Below, one piece after another: positions 15,901 to 24,969 of a stretch of 64,000 nt of DNA. Origin of the DNA: Dickeya chrysanthemi NCPPB 402 (GTDB lineage Bacteria; Pseudomonadota; Gammaproteobacteria; Enterobacterales; Enterobacteriaceae); assembly GCF_000406105.1 (NCBI RefSeq), contig NZ_CM001974.1:1713507-1777506 (forward strand), read 5' to 3'. Below the pieces are notes generated by a model. That model did not search any database, was not told where the DNA came from, and was given only the letters and a program-made list of their open reading frames with translations. Numbering within the stretch: position 1 is the stretch's first letter; each line of letters opens with the position of its first letter. The translations under genes were made by a program, and so were the position numbers.

Positions 15901-15917
15901 TTGGCTCCTCTGACTGG
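15901..15917 (-). other. Attachment site: 3' end of tRNA-Asn
   Basis: TTGGCTCCTCTGACTGG is the reverse complement of the last bases of bacterial tRNA-Asn, ending in GCCA, and equals the 17-bp direct repeat known from asn-tRNA islands such as the Yersinia HPI. The bases to the right (GATCG...) leave the tRNA sequence, so no tRNA body is here. This is one att repeat of an asn-tRNA element, next to the P4-type integrase. Confidence 0.8.
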
Positions 15918-16046
15918 GATCGCCTTTGCCAGTAACTGGCTAATATTTAAGCTAAGCCTGAATTCCCTTTCTGTCAAGACCACCAGAATGACCACCATAT
16001 TTGATCCATGATAGCTATAATTTTGGGCTCTTTATCGACCACCTTG

Positions 16047-16799
16047 TCAATGAGGGGCAGGGAGCAGTAGGACTTCAAGATATTCTAAAGCCGAAGAATC
16101 TCTCTGCTTAAAGTATTCAGGGGCTTTTTGTGGTAGCCATACTTCGTGAAAATGTCGACGGAAATCACCATAGAGTTCTACTGGATAGAGTTTTGCATCT
16201 ACTACGCGTCCATCCATGTACTCGTGTTTGTAGGTATCAAAGGTATTTGGCTCGATACCTCGGTGCTTTCTTAACCAAGCGCAGAACATTCTCCCCTCTG
16301 ATATATCGGGAATCATGTTATCTGGAAGAGTGTAGCCCGCAATTTCGAGAGGGGCGATCAAACTCAGGGTGATCTCGTTTAGCATCGAAAAATGAGTGTG
16401 AGGGATTTTATGTCTGTTACGAGTGTATCGTTGAAGGTGTGAGGGAGTGGCAAATTTAACTTGCCCCTGAGACCATTCATAAACCCATTGGGCTACTTTT
16501 ACTGCGAATTTCGGTGAAAGCCATTGAGCTAAATTAATAGCTAACTGGGGGTGTACCCAAGTGCCCTGTAGCTTCGGGTTACCTCCTACTATAGAGTGAA
16601 TTAACCGTGCTTCAGATAGCCCAGTTTGCTTCGTCATTTCAGCAATAAAGTCAGAGGCTAGTTTGCTTGATTTGTAGCCTGAGAACGTCTTACCGACAGA
16701 TTGGCATAGGGATGTTGCGTTAATGTAGCCATCGCTCATGCGCTGAGGAATAATCGACCCTTCTTCAACCCGAGGAATTAATTCAAATTGTTCAGCCAT
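16047..16799 (-). CDS. KilA-N domain protein
   Basis: A 250-residue protein with a KilA-N DNA-binding domain at about residues 10-115: RMSDGYINATSLCQSVGK, then a helical segment, then TWVHPQLAINLAQWLSPKFA and VAQWVYEW. KilA-N domains occur in phage and large-virus proteins and are thought to bind nucleic acid. The C-terminal half (residues 120-250) contains no recognised domain. The start at 16799 is chosen over the frame start at 16841 because homology begins at MAEQF. It is the first gene right of the att repeat and stands alone. A phage-derived regulator or an antiphage sensor are both possible. Confidence 0.75.
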   Translation of the reverse strand: MAEQFELIPRVEEGSIIPQRMSDGYINATSLCQSVGKTFSGYKSSKLASDFIAEMTKQTGLSEARLIHSIVGGNPKLQGTWVHPQLAINLAQWLSPKFAVKVAQWVYEWSQGQVKFATPSHLQRYTRNRHKIPHTHFSMLNEITLSLIAPLEIAGYTLPDNMIPDISEGRMFCAWLRKHRGIEPNTFDTYKHEYMDGRVVDAKLYPVELYGDFRRHFHEVWLPQKAPEYFKQRDSSALEYLEVLLLPAPH

Positions 16800-17307
16800 T
16801 TTATTCTCATTTTCAATCAGGGCAGATACCCGTCTTTTCAATGTGGACTAATAGACTTATTTTCAATGCTAAGAGATGACAATTTAAAGCATAGATTTGA
16901 TCCCTGTCACGATCTTGCCAACTTACAAAGCTGGTTCCTAGGTAGTTGTGCTGTCGGGTTCTGTTATAGAAGACTTCATGGCTATCGAAAATAGCCACCC
17001 AACTCATATCCCAAGTTTTGTTGATCATCTTTTGCCAGTCTCGTCATGGCTGCTCTCGTTTCTATCGGCATGTTGCATGCGGTTATGTTATAAGCATTAA
17101 TGTGCAAACTGTCTTATGTTTCACACATTACGCAGTTCATATCTTAAATTTAGATTTAACTTATAATCCTATGATTTTTATAAAAATTTCTAAAAGGTTA
17201 TGGTGAGTCGAATGTGTTTTCATAATTGTCATAAGCAAAGTAAACGCGAGTTGTAAAGAAAATGTAGTATTCAGGTTTTAGTTACTATCGGTCAGAGAGG
17301 TTTTGAT
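16800..17307. other. Divergent intergenic region
   Basis: About 500 bp between the KilA-N gene (leftward) and the GHKL ATPase gene (rightward). It must hold both promoters. No credible gene or repeat was seen; the short frames here lack ribosome binding sites and plausible composition. Confidence 0.35.
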
Positions 17308-19053
17308 ATGAGTAAGTCTCATTTGAGATTTCAGGTTGATTCTCGTATTGCCACTTTATTAAGTCAGGAATATCCGTCCTCTGAACGTGCATTGAAGGAG
17401 CTTGTAGACAATGCATGGGATGCAGATGCAGAAGGTGTCACTATCCTGCTCCCTAAGCCACTCAGTGGCGACCCCATTGTCATTAAAGACAATGGCACTG
17501 GCATGACTGAAGAGGAATTGAGGCGACATTATTTATTCATTGCAACTGACCGACGTTCACATCGCGGCGAACGAACCGCCTTAAAAAATCGATTGGTTAA
17601 AGGGCGAAAGGGTATAGGTAAGTTTGCTGGTTTGATGGCTGCATCAGTCATGACTCTTGAAACCCGGGCTCGTGGACGTGTGTGCCGCTTTATATTGCGT
17701 TTGGACGAGCTTTCGCAGGTAGATGATATTGAGAGGCTAAATATCGACTTGCACAGTGATTCATGTGATGTAAACCAGCATGGAACAACGATTACCCTGA
17801 GTGAACTGCATCAGAGCCTAAGTTTTCCTGATGCTAATAAACTACGTCAAATCCTCCTACAGGATTACGGACGTCAAGACGATTTTTCCATCAATGTTAA
17901 TGAAAAATGCCTGGATGTTGATGATGTATCGGGTAATTACGCAGAATTTGAGACTGAACTCGCAAATGTTGGTAGTGTTAGACTGCGTTTTACTATCAGT
18001 GATGCTAAAGCTGGATTACGTCAGCCGGGTGTGACACTACGTGTCGATGGAAAGTCTGTTGGACGACCAAGATTCTTTGGTCTGGATCAGTCAGAGGATT
18101 TCCCATCGAAACTACTGCGCAAACTTTATGGTGAAATTGAAGCTGATGGGCTACGAGATCATATCACTGCAGGGTGGGATGCAACGGTTGAAAATAGCGA
18201 GCTTTTACAAGCGGTCGAAAGCTATGTTCAACCAATTTTGCGAATGGCCTATGAGCAGCAGTATCGCCGTGAAATACAATTAGCACAAGCACGTTTAAAA
18301 AGATCACTACTTACCAGATTATCTTCTCTTCCCGAATATAAGCGTGCCTTTGCAGATCGGGCAATCAAAAAGATCCTTGACAAATATTATGGAGAACCGG
18401 AAAGCAAAGTTGAGTTAGTTGTAAATGTGTTGCTTGAATCAATGGAGAGTTCTGACTATCGCATATTGTTGGAGCATATTGGAGAGGCTATGCCCTCGGA
18501 TGTTGCGGGTATAGCTGAGCGTTTAAATGATTTTGGTCTTGCTGACATGGCCTTTCTTGTTCAACAAGCAGAAGGTCGTAGAATTTTTCTTGATCAGTTA
18601 GATTCGATTGCACGGGATAAATCAACTACTGAATCAATAATGCATAAAGCTCTAGAGAAGAATCTTTGGATATTTGGTGCTGAATATTCTCTTTTTAGCT
18701 CGAATATTACTTTGCGCCGTCAAATAGAGGATCTAGTAGGCAAATCATATATTGGAGATAAAGCCAACAAACGTCCAGATTTGCTCTTGAATGAAAATTT
18801 GAGTGGTCAATACTTGCTTATTGAATTCAAGCGCCCAGATCATGCACTTAACCACGGAGACTATGTTCAAGCTATAGCCTATAGGCATGAACTGTTAAAA
18901 TATGTGGATTTACCTGTAAAGGTTTTGCTTGTTGGTGGGAGTCGTTCTCCTGACTTTCCTGTTAATAATCGGGAACCTGAGGTGAGCGTTATGTTATTCA
19001 ATCAAATTATTTCAACCGCTCGAAAGCAAATCGAATGGCAACTGCGAGTTTAA
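17308..19053 (+). CDS. GHKL ATPase fused to PD-(D/E)XK nuclease (Shedu/DUF4263-like)
   Basis: A 581-residue two-domain protein. The N-terminus is a Hsp90/MutL/MORC-type GHKL ATPase: N-box ELVDNAWDAD at 31-40 (Glu31, Asn35), G1 DNGTGMT at 61-67 and G2 GRKGIGKFAG at 99-108. These bind ATP and usually drive clamp-like dimer closure. The middle is helical. The C-terminal 110 residues carry LEKNLWIFG, RPDLLLN near 490 and LLIEFKRP near 505, a PD-(D/E)XK core as in DUF4263/Shedu nucleases. It reads as an ATP-gated nuclease, a plausible single-gene antiphage effector. It runs convergently into the Gabija-like operon with 47 bp between stops, so the two are separate transcripts. I cannot tie it to a named system. 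Confidence 0.8.
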   Translation: MSKSHLRFQVDSRIATLLSQEYPSSERALKELVDNAWDADAEGVTILLPKPLSGDPIVIKDNGTGMTEEELRRHYLFIATDRRSHRGERTALKNRLVKGRKGIGKFAGLMAASVMTLETRARGRVCRFILRLDELSQVDDIERLNIDLHSDSCDVNQHGTTITLSELHQSLSFPDANKLRQILLQDYGRQDDFSINVNEKCLDVDDVSGNYAEFETELANVGSVRLRFTISDAKAGLRQPGVTLRVDGKSVGRPRFFGLDQSEDFPSKLLRKLYGEIEADGLRDHITAGWDATVENSELLQAVESYVQPILRMAYEQQYRREIQLAQARLKRSLLTRLSSLPEYKRAFADRAIKKILDKYYGEPESKVELVVNVLLESMESSDYRILLEHIGEAMPSDVAGIAERLNDFGLADMAFLVQQAEGRRIFLDQLDSIARDKSTTESIMHKALEKNLWIFGAEYSLFSSNITLRRQIEDLVGKSYIGDKANKRPDLLLNENLSGQYLLIEFKRPDHALNHGDYVQAIAYRHELLKYVDLPVKVLLVGGSRSPDFPVNNREPEVSVMLFNQIISTARKQIEWQLRV

Positions 19054-19100
19054 CAATACGAGAAATATTATGAAATTAATCAATGTGGCATATGAATTCT

Positions 19101-20777
19101 TCACTTTATTGCTGCTGCTATAAACGGTGTAACATAACTAAAATACTCAGATTGAGCGGTTCTGTGAACATCCCAACGTTTGGCGTTAGCAGGACGTTGT
19201 CGCTCGTCTGCATGCGTTAATATCAATCGTCTTTTCGCACGTGAAACACCAACGAAAAATGCACATCGATTCTCATCTTGGTCACCAAAGAAAATCTCGT
19301 TTTCAACCGCCATTATAATTACAGAATCGAACTCTAGTCCTTTGCTTTTGTGAATGGTCAGAATCCGGACTGCTTGGTCATCCGTAAATCGCCCGAGCGC
19401 TTGCGGCAAATCTGATTCAATTTTAAGCAACTCTTCAATCCGTGCTTTGGTATCACGAAAAACTTCCTGTAGACGTTTGTGGGATTCGTAATCAGGTGAT
19501 AAGGCTACGATCGTATCAGAGCCAATATGCTTTAAAAACGCCTTCACAAACTTCCACCAACAAGAAAAAGGTGAATCAAGCTGTTCAGCACTAGCTGCTT
19601 CTTTGCGCTGTTTTTTTAACAAACGATCAAAGTCCTTTCGCGCACTGGACTGTACTTCTTCATCGGCAAAAGGAATCAACTGATTCATCAAACGGATCCA
19701 AGCCTTAGGTTCACGCTTTCCATAGAGGCATGAAAGATAATCTACGATTAAACGTGCAGCGGGCTCGACAGTAATATCCTGCATTTGCTGTTCATTTCGA
19801 TATGGGATACCACGTAATTCCAGCTCCATCATTAAATGGTCAGCATAGAGATCTAACTGTTTAGAAACTAAGACAGCAATCTCGGCTGGTGGTAATTGTT
19901 CTTTATTGATCCAGTTATTAATAATGTTCGCTAAATAAATGGCTTCTTCTTGGCTGTTTTCGAAACTCTCGACATGAATCTCACCTTCGTCACTATTCAG
20001 TTGTTCATCTGGCATGGCAGAGGTCGGATCAAGCTCCCGAATTATTTCGTTCTGAACTTTTAGTAATTGCGGTTTTGATCGGAAATTACGGTACATGTTT
20101 AGTGGTACTGCATTAAAATCATTAGTAAATGTTTGAAAAATCCCATCCATCGCTCCCGCCCAACCCATGATTTTTTGCTTAGTATCGCCTACAGCAGTGA
20201 GGCGGATTTTAGTCCCTAGAAAAGCAAGCTTAACTAATTCATACTGCAAATTTGTACAATCCTGAAACTCATCAAGAAAAATATCGCTGTAAGCCTGACG
20301 AATTGCATTACGGGCAATATTTGAGTTTTGCAATATCTTGATAGCCAATGGAACAAGATCACTAAACTCTATTTGGGTGCTAGATATACCGATTTTCTTT
20401 TCAACGATCGTATAGCCGGAATCCAATGCATCTCTTCCTTTCAGGACTGGTCTAAAACGATCGATTATTCGCTTGGCAAATGCATGGAAAGTATAGCTGT
20501 CGAAACGGGAGGCAAGGTCTGCACCACAGCGCCGTTCGACGCGCTCTTTTAAATTTCTACTTGCATCAACCTTGAAGGAGATAGCGAGAATCCGCTTCGG
20601 ATACCGACATGTACCTGTCCGTAATAGGAAATCTGCCCGCTGTGCAAGCATTTCAGTTTTACCAGCGCCAGGACCCGCGGTAAGAGCCAAACAACGTTTA
20701 CGGGCTTTTGCTGCTCGTTTTGCATTTGGTTCCAGAGTTAATCCATCGGCGGGTTGCCATGCTTCAATAGAAATCAT
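19101..20777 (-). CDS. gajB: UvrD/Rep-like helicase, GajB-like
   Basis: A 558-residue superfamily 1A helicase. Motif I is AGPGAGKT at residues 34-41, motif II DEFQDC lies near 170, the Ia-like region and TAVGDTKQKIMGW (motif III-like Gln) follow, then motif V HKSKGLEFDSVI and motif VI FVGVSRAKRRL near the C-terminus. It starts within the stop of the OLD-type gene (ATGA overlap at 20774-20777), so the two are coupled. An OLD-family TOPRIM nuclease followed by a UvrD-like helicase is the Gabija arrangement, in which GajB senses or activates on DNA ends and GajA cuts DNA. It is a little longer than the founding GajB (about 494 residues). Assignment to Gabija is by gene pair and domain order. Confidence 0.8.
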   Translation of the reverse strand: MISIEAWQPADGLTLEPNAKRAAKARKRCLALTAGPGAGKTEMLAQRADFLLRTGTCRYPKRILAISFKVDASRNLKERVERRCGADLASRFDSYTFHAFAKRIIDRFRPVLKGRDALDSGYTIVEKKIGISSTQIEFSDLVPLAIKILQNSNIARNAIRQAYSDIFLDEFQDCTNLQYELVKLAFLGTKIRLTAVGDTKQKIMGWAGAMDGIFQTFTNDFNAVPLNMYRNFRSKPQLLKVQNEIIRELDPTSAMPDEQLNSDEGEIHVESFENSQEEAIYLANIINNWINKEQLPPAEIAVLVSKQLDLYADHLMMELELRGIPYRNEQQMQDITVEPAARLIVDYLSCLYGKREPKAWIRLMNQLIPFADEEVQSSARKDFDRLLKKQRKEAASAEQLDSPFSCWWKFVKAFLKHIGSDTIVALSPDYESHKRLQEVFRDTKARIEELLKIESDLPQALGRFTDDQAVRILTIHKSKGLEFDSVIIMAVENEIFFGDQDENRCAFFVGVSRAKRRLILTHADERQRPANAKRWDVHRTAQSEYFSYVTPFIAAAIK

Positions 20778-22698
20778 TCAGGTAATTCTCCAAGTTTGGC
20801 AATAACGGCATCAACTAGTCTATTCAGAGACTTTGGCATCTTCGCAATTAATTCTTTGTCGCTTAGTTTCGCTAAAGCATCAATGTGCGCGGCTGGCTTA
20901 CTACCTAATTTAAAACGTTGATGGTAAGTAACGAACAAACTCTGTTCATCTACACTATATTGAGAAACATTGTTATAGCTTTTTCCAAGCACTGCTTTTA
21001 TTGTTGACTCGTCCGGCTCCTCTTCTTCAACGCCATAAGCTTCGGGATAAGCTAGCAACATGGAAAAGTCCAAATCCATAGGGAAGGAAAAAAAACAGAT
21101 CTGTTTTCAAGTTCTTCAAAAATGTCTTGAGTGCCTTCATTAAAAAAATGGTGAGTTCTTACTGGCGTAGCTTCATCATTCCATCTTGTAATTTTCCATT
21201 CTGTAGGAAGTATTTTCTCCGGCTCAAATGCAGCAAGCTGATCGTTAACGTATTTAATTCGCCCCCATCCTGCGCCATACCGAGCTACATCCAGATCAAG
21301 CAAAGTCAGATAGGGAATCTGCAGTGCGGAAAGCAATCGCCAGAAATGATTTACATGCCTACCACCTAACGGTGCTACCGTAATGGCTGATTCATCAACA
21401 GGAGTACCTTTAACCCGGAGCAAACGCGGCAGTATGATTTCTTCACTATCTCCTTCGCCAAGCACAACCAAGCGTGAGAAATAGATCTCAGGGAATGCTT
21501 GTATAGCCTCTCTCACAAATTTATGTGCTTCATCTGCTTTAGGTGGCAATTTGATACACGTAATTCGTGTTTTTCTTTCCTCTGTAAGTCGTAGGTATCG
21601 TATAAAATTAGGATCAACTCTTCGCAACATTGATGGTGCATGAGTAGCAATTAAGGCTTGCGCATCAATACTCTTTGCCATGGTATTCAAGGCACTGACG
21701 ATACGTCCCAAGTAATGGGGAGAAAGGCTATTCTCCGGTTCTTCCACTGCGACCAGCGTAAAAATCGGAGGGCGCAATTTGTCGGGATCAAATGTAACAT
21801 CTTCCTCTGCGAGCACAGCTCTACCGATCGCTTGAGATGATAGAACCAGAGAAAGATAAAGCATCGATTTTTGACCATCACTCAACCTAGAGAAATCAAC
21901 AAGCGAGCCATCATGGCCGGGAGTAAATGAAACCGATAAATGGCGCAGCAACGCTTCAATCTCCGAAGCCACAAATGTAATTTTAGGATCAGAGAAAAAT
22001 TTGCCTTTGTGTAGGGTTGCCCAAGTTAATTTCAAACTTTCACTGAAAGCATTGATGGAGGGGTTAGCTGCTAGGCTCTCGCTTATCTGGTTGGTTAATC
22101 CCCTAATCGCATTACGTTCATCATCCCAACGTACAGCACGAAGCAAACGTCCGAGTAATGCGTTCGCACCGTAAGCAATATGGTCTGCAGGATCTCGTCT
22201 GGCTGGCAAATAGTGAATTTGGATATTATTACGCTCTGCTCGTGTTACTTGAGCTGTGGTTTGAGGTGAACTATCAGCATTGACATCCAAAACATATACT
22301 AAGTTTTCTTCAATATCCCAATCCATTCCCATAGTTGCAGTGAGGCGAAAACGCACACGTGGAATACCTTCTGGCTCATCAAGTCGCATATGACCAAAAT
22401 GAGGAGCCACGGTACTGTTATCCTCATCCTCAGCAAGCTCGTGAAACAGGAAGTCAGCTTCAATCCACAACTGTCTCTCAGGAGGAACTTCACCTTCATC
22501 AAAAGGGACATGGAAATCTGATCGTTGGACACGACGCAATGTTGGATCAAACGCAAAAAGTCGACATAAAGCCTGAAGTACTGCTGTTTTACCTGATCCA
22601 TTAGGACCAATGAGATAAGTAACATCTTCCAAGCTCAATTCGGTTGGTACTTTGCCAAAAGACTGGAAACCAGATAATCGAATTGCCTCAAGCTTCAT
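20774..22698 (-). pseudogene. gajA: OLD-family ATPase/TOPRIM nuclease, GajA-like, frameshifted
   Basis: An OLD-type protein with an ABC ATPase half (Walker A GPNGSGKT at 31-38, signature-like LSDGQKSMLYLSL, Walker B VAVEEPENSLSP, switch His in IATHAPSMLRR) and a TOPRIM half (VVLGEGDSEE near 415, LLDLDVARYG near 468). This is the Gabija nuclease GajA layout. The main frame (22698-21052) runs off track after a run of eight T (minus strand, about 21088-21095) and ends in a short unrelated tail. A second frame (21079-20774) carries the missing end, PMDLDFSMLLAYPEAYG and 90 more residues. One extra T would join them into about 641 residues ending in the ATGA overlap with gajB. It could be a true mutation, polymerase slippage or a sequencing error. 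Confidence 0.75.
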
Positions 22699-23239
22699 TC
22701 TACCTCCTCCCTTAGTACAAGTTATCCAATGAATTGATGAGTTAGTTCATTTGTTGCCAATAATACGGTAGCCATTCTGTCGTTGCTCTCATGTAGACTT
22801 CAAAGATAGTTGTTAATGGGCAAAGTCCGTCGCGAGGCTATGGGGTTTTGGCTGCCGTTCATTCAGTGACGATCCCTGCGATTGTAATTGTGTCTGATGC
22901 AATAAAGAAAAATTGTGCTGGAAAACTGTAAATCTATGACCAGTTTTAGTTTGCTCTGACAACATTACATTATGCCTAAATTCATTAAACCGCTATAACT
23001 CCAAAAACCGTTTCACCGCTGCGGCCTAAGGGGCGCTACGTCCGACTATGCAGGGTCAGTTTTTTCTCCCGCGCTTTTTCCGTTCCCCGTATCAGCTTCC
23101 GGCTAATCGTTTCCCAACACAACCCGTCCCGCAAGGGTAAATGGCACGCATTCTGCGCCCTTGCTGGCCGGAACGATGTCGGGAAAGCGAACCGTCAGGC
23201 GATACGAAGACGAAAATCACACCACTGACGGAGAAAAAC
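22699..23239. other. Intergenic between gajA-like and ardC-like genes
   Basis: About 540 bp holding the divergent promoters of the two genes. GC content rises after 23000. No gene or repeat could be supported. GGAG at 23230-23233 serves as ribosome binding site for the ATG at 23240. Confidence 0.35.
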
Positions 23240-24184
23240 ATGATCATTTCCCTGCATACCCAGACTAGCGCCCCTAACACTGCAGCGGCGACCAGCGTAT
23301 CCCCGCTGGAGCAGTCAGGCTCCTCAAAAACGAAATTTTCTAAAGCCAAAACCGATATTTATCAGACTGTCACCAACAACATCATTGCAGCGCTTGAAGC
23401 CGGTGTAAAACCGTGGTCTTGTCCATGGCAACGAGTGTCGGGCATATCTGGGTTGCCTTCCAACTTCGCAACCGGTATCGCGTATAGCGGAATGAATATC
23501 ATGCTGTTGTGGTGCAGCGCGTCAAAACAGGGCTTTGGTGATTCACGCTGGATGACTTACAAACAAGCACAAGCAGTAGGCGGACAGGTTCGTAAAGGTG
23601 AGCACGGTACTATAGCTATTTTCTATACAACCTTAGAGAAGGAAAACGAAGACGGCGAAATCGACCATATCCCGATGCTGAAAACCTTCAACGTGTTCAA
23701 TATTGAACAAATTGATGGGCTTCCGCTGACAACTGAAACAGTTAACCCAGAAGCAACCTTTGACCCGTTGCCGGAGGCTGAAAATCTGTTCCGAAAGAGC
23801 GGCGCAAACATCATCGAGAAAGGGCAAAATGCCTTTTTCCAACCATCAACTGATGAAGTCTGGCTACCGGAGCGCCATCTGTTTTCAGATGCGGCTAATT
23901 TCTACGCTACCGGTCTGCATGAGCTGGTTCACTGGAGCGGTGGTAAAAAAAGGCTTAACCGTGAAATGAAAGGAAAATTTGGCAGTGAGGATTATGCGTT
24001 TGAGGAGTTGATCGCCGAGTTGGGAAGCGCGTTCCTGATGGCGGATCTTGGGATTGTCGGAGAGGTCCAGCACGAAAGCTATATTGCTTCCTGGCTGAAA
24101 GCACTGAAGAACGACAAACGATTTATTTTCAAAGCCGCTAGTGCGGCATCAAAAGCGCATCGTTATTTGATGGATAAAGCTTGA
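23240..24184 (+). CDS. ardC: ArdC-like antirestriction protein (ssDNA binding plus zincin peptidase)
   Basis: A 314-residue protein of the ArdC/DUF1738 family. The N-terminal domain (from KTDIYQTVTNNIIAAL through WMTYKQAQAVGGQVRKGEHG) is the ssDNA-binding part; the C-terminal part is a zincin-like metallopeptidase with HELVHWSGG near 227 and a downstream Glu in FEELIAELGSAFL. ArdC of IncW plasmid pSa protects incoming single strands from restriction and is needed for transfer into some hosts. It lies between two defence loci, and its GC content matches the conjugation module better than its neighbours. The ATG at 23240 has a proper ribosome binding site; the longer frame to 23141 has none and no homology. 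Confidence 0.9.
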   Translation: MIISLHTQTSAPNTAAATSVSPLEQSGSSKTKFSKAKTDIYQTVTNNIIAALEAGVKPWSCPWQRVSGISGLPSNFATGIAYSGMNIMLLWCSASKQGFGDSRWMTYKQAQAVGGQVRKGEHGTIAIFYTTLEKENEDGEIDHIPMLKTFNVFNIEQIDGLPLTTETVNPEATFDPLPEAENLFRKSGANIIEKGQNAFFQPSTDEVWLPERHLFSDAANFYATGLHELVHWSGGKKRLNREMKGKFGSEDYAFEELIAELGSAFLMADLGIVGEVQHESYIASWLKALKNDKRFIFKAASAASKAHRYLMDKA

Positions 24185-24273
24185 GGCAATGTAAGAAGCC
24201 GTAAAGGAATGCGGCTTTGACCATATATTTCTGTGGGCAGAGTCGTGGTGGTGTTAAAGGTATAACCTCCCTA

Positions 24274-24310
24274 CGAATTTTTCGTGGCACTGTGTGTCAG
24301 GAAAAATTCG
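24274..24310. repeat. 10-bp inverted repeat downstream of ardC
   Basis: Arms cgaatttttc (24274-24283) and gaaaaattcg (24301-24310) flank a 17-nt loop, about 90 bp after the ardC stop. It could end transcription or be a processed hairpin; no T-run follows. Confidence 0.4.
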
Positions 24311-24479
24311 CAGGCTGCGGGGGCGGGCGGCAAAGAGCCCGCTCATCGCTTTAGATGTATTGGCTCAGACTTGATCTGACCGTATTCTGTGTTAGAACAC
24401 GATTCAGCATGACAGTCGGCAACGAGCGAAGAGCAGAAGTTCGTAGTTGAGTCACCATGAATCTTGCTAACAATGCCGT

Positions 24480-24647
24480 GTGTCAATCAACTGGGAACAG
24501 GTCAGCGCAGTGCGCAATCCACTAGCCCATGCGCCTAAGACGAATTGGCCTATGTCTGAACTGGATGCGCTGGACATTCTTACCTTGGTTTCTCTTATTC
24601 ATCGTAAGCTGGATGGCGCGCATAAAACAGCTACAACCGCACCATAG
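24480..24647 (+). pseudogene. C-terminal gene remnant (RNPLAH motif)
   Basis: A frame of about 55 codons ends at TAG 24645 and carries SAVRNPLAHAPKTN followed by LDALDILTLVSLIHRKLDGA. This resembles the end of small helical proteins of the TIGR02391/Abi-like type, which share an R-N-P-x-x-H motif. It has no convincing start and is cut by stops upstream, so it appears to be a leftover. The rest of 24311-24969 shows nothing that I can support as a gene. Confidence 0.4.
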
Positions 24648-24969
24648 GGGGAGTTGCATGAACTTTATGGATTGGCGTATCTATCTGAAGGTCAACGCAT
24701 AAGTATTTCGACGCCTTGGATGTAACGTCTTGTTTGACTATCGAGTCAAAGATGCTAGCGTGGCCCATTATATTGACATCGACACGACCTTGCTTAGATC
24801 GAGCATCCTATGTACTTGGATATGTATTCCCGCACCTCTGAGCCCCAGAAGAATCTTGCTTGAGATTCAGGACTTGATTAGTAAAAAAATGATTGAGGAT
24901 AGCCATTTCTCTCTCGAAAGCATCATGGTTGATGGCATAATGAACAAGGTCAGCACTTAGGGAGCTATT

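Noticed and set aside
17308..22698. GHKL-nuclease and Gabija-like genes as one system
   Set aside because: They are convergent with separate promoters and both known Gabija parts are already present, so joint function is unsupported.
24730..24960. Plus-strand frame of 76 codons before the MBL gene
   Set aside because: No recognisable motif, poor start and Cys/Pro/Arg-rich make-up; treated as non-coding.
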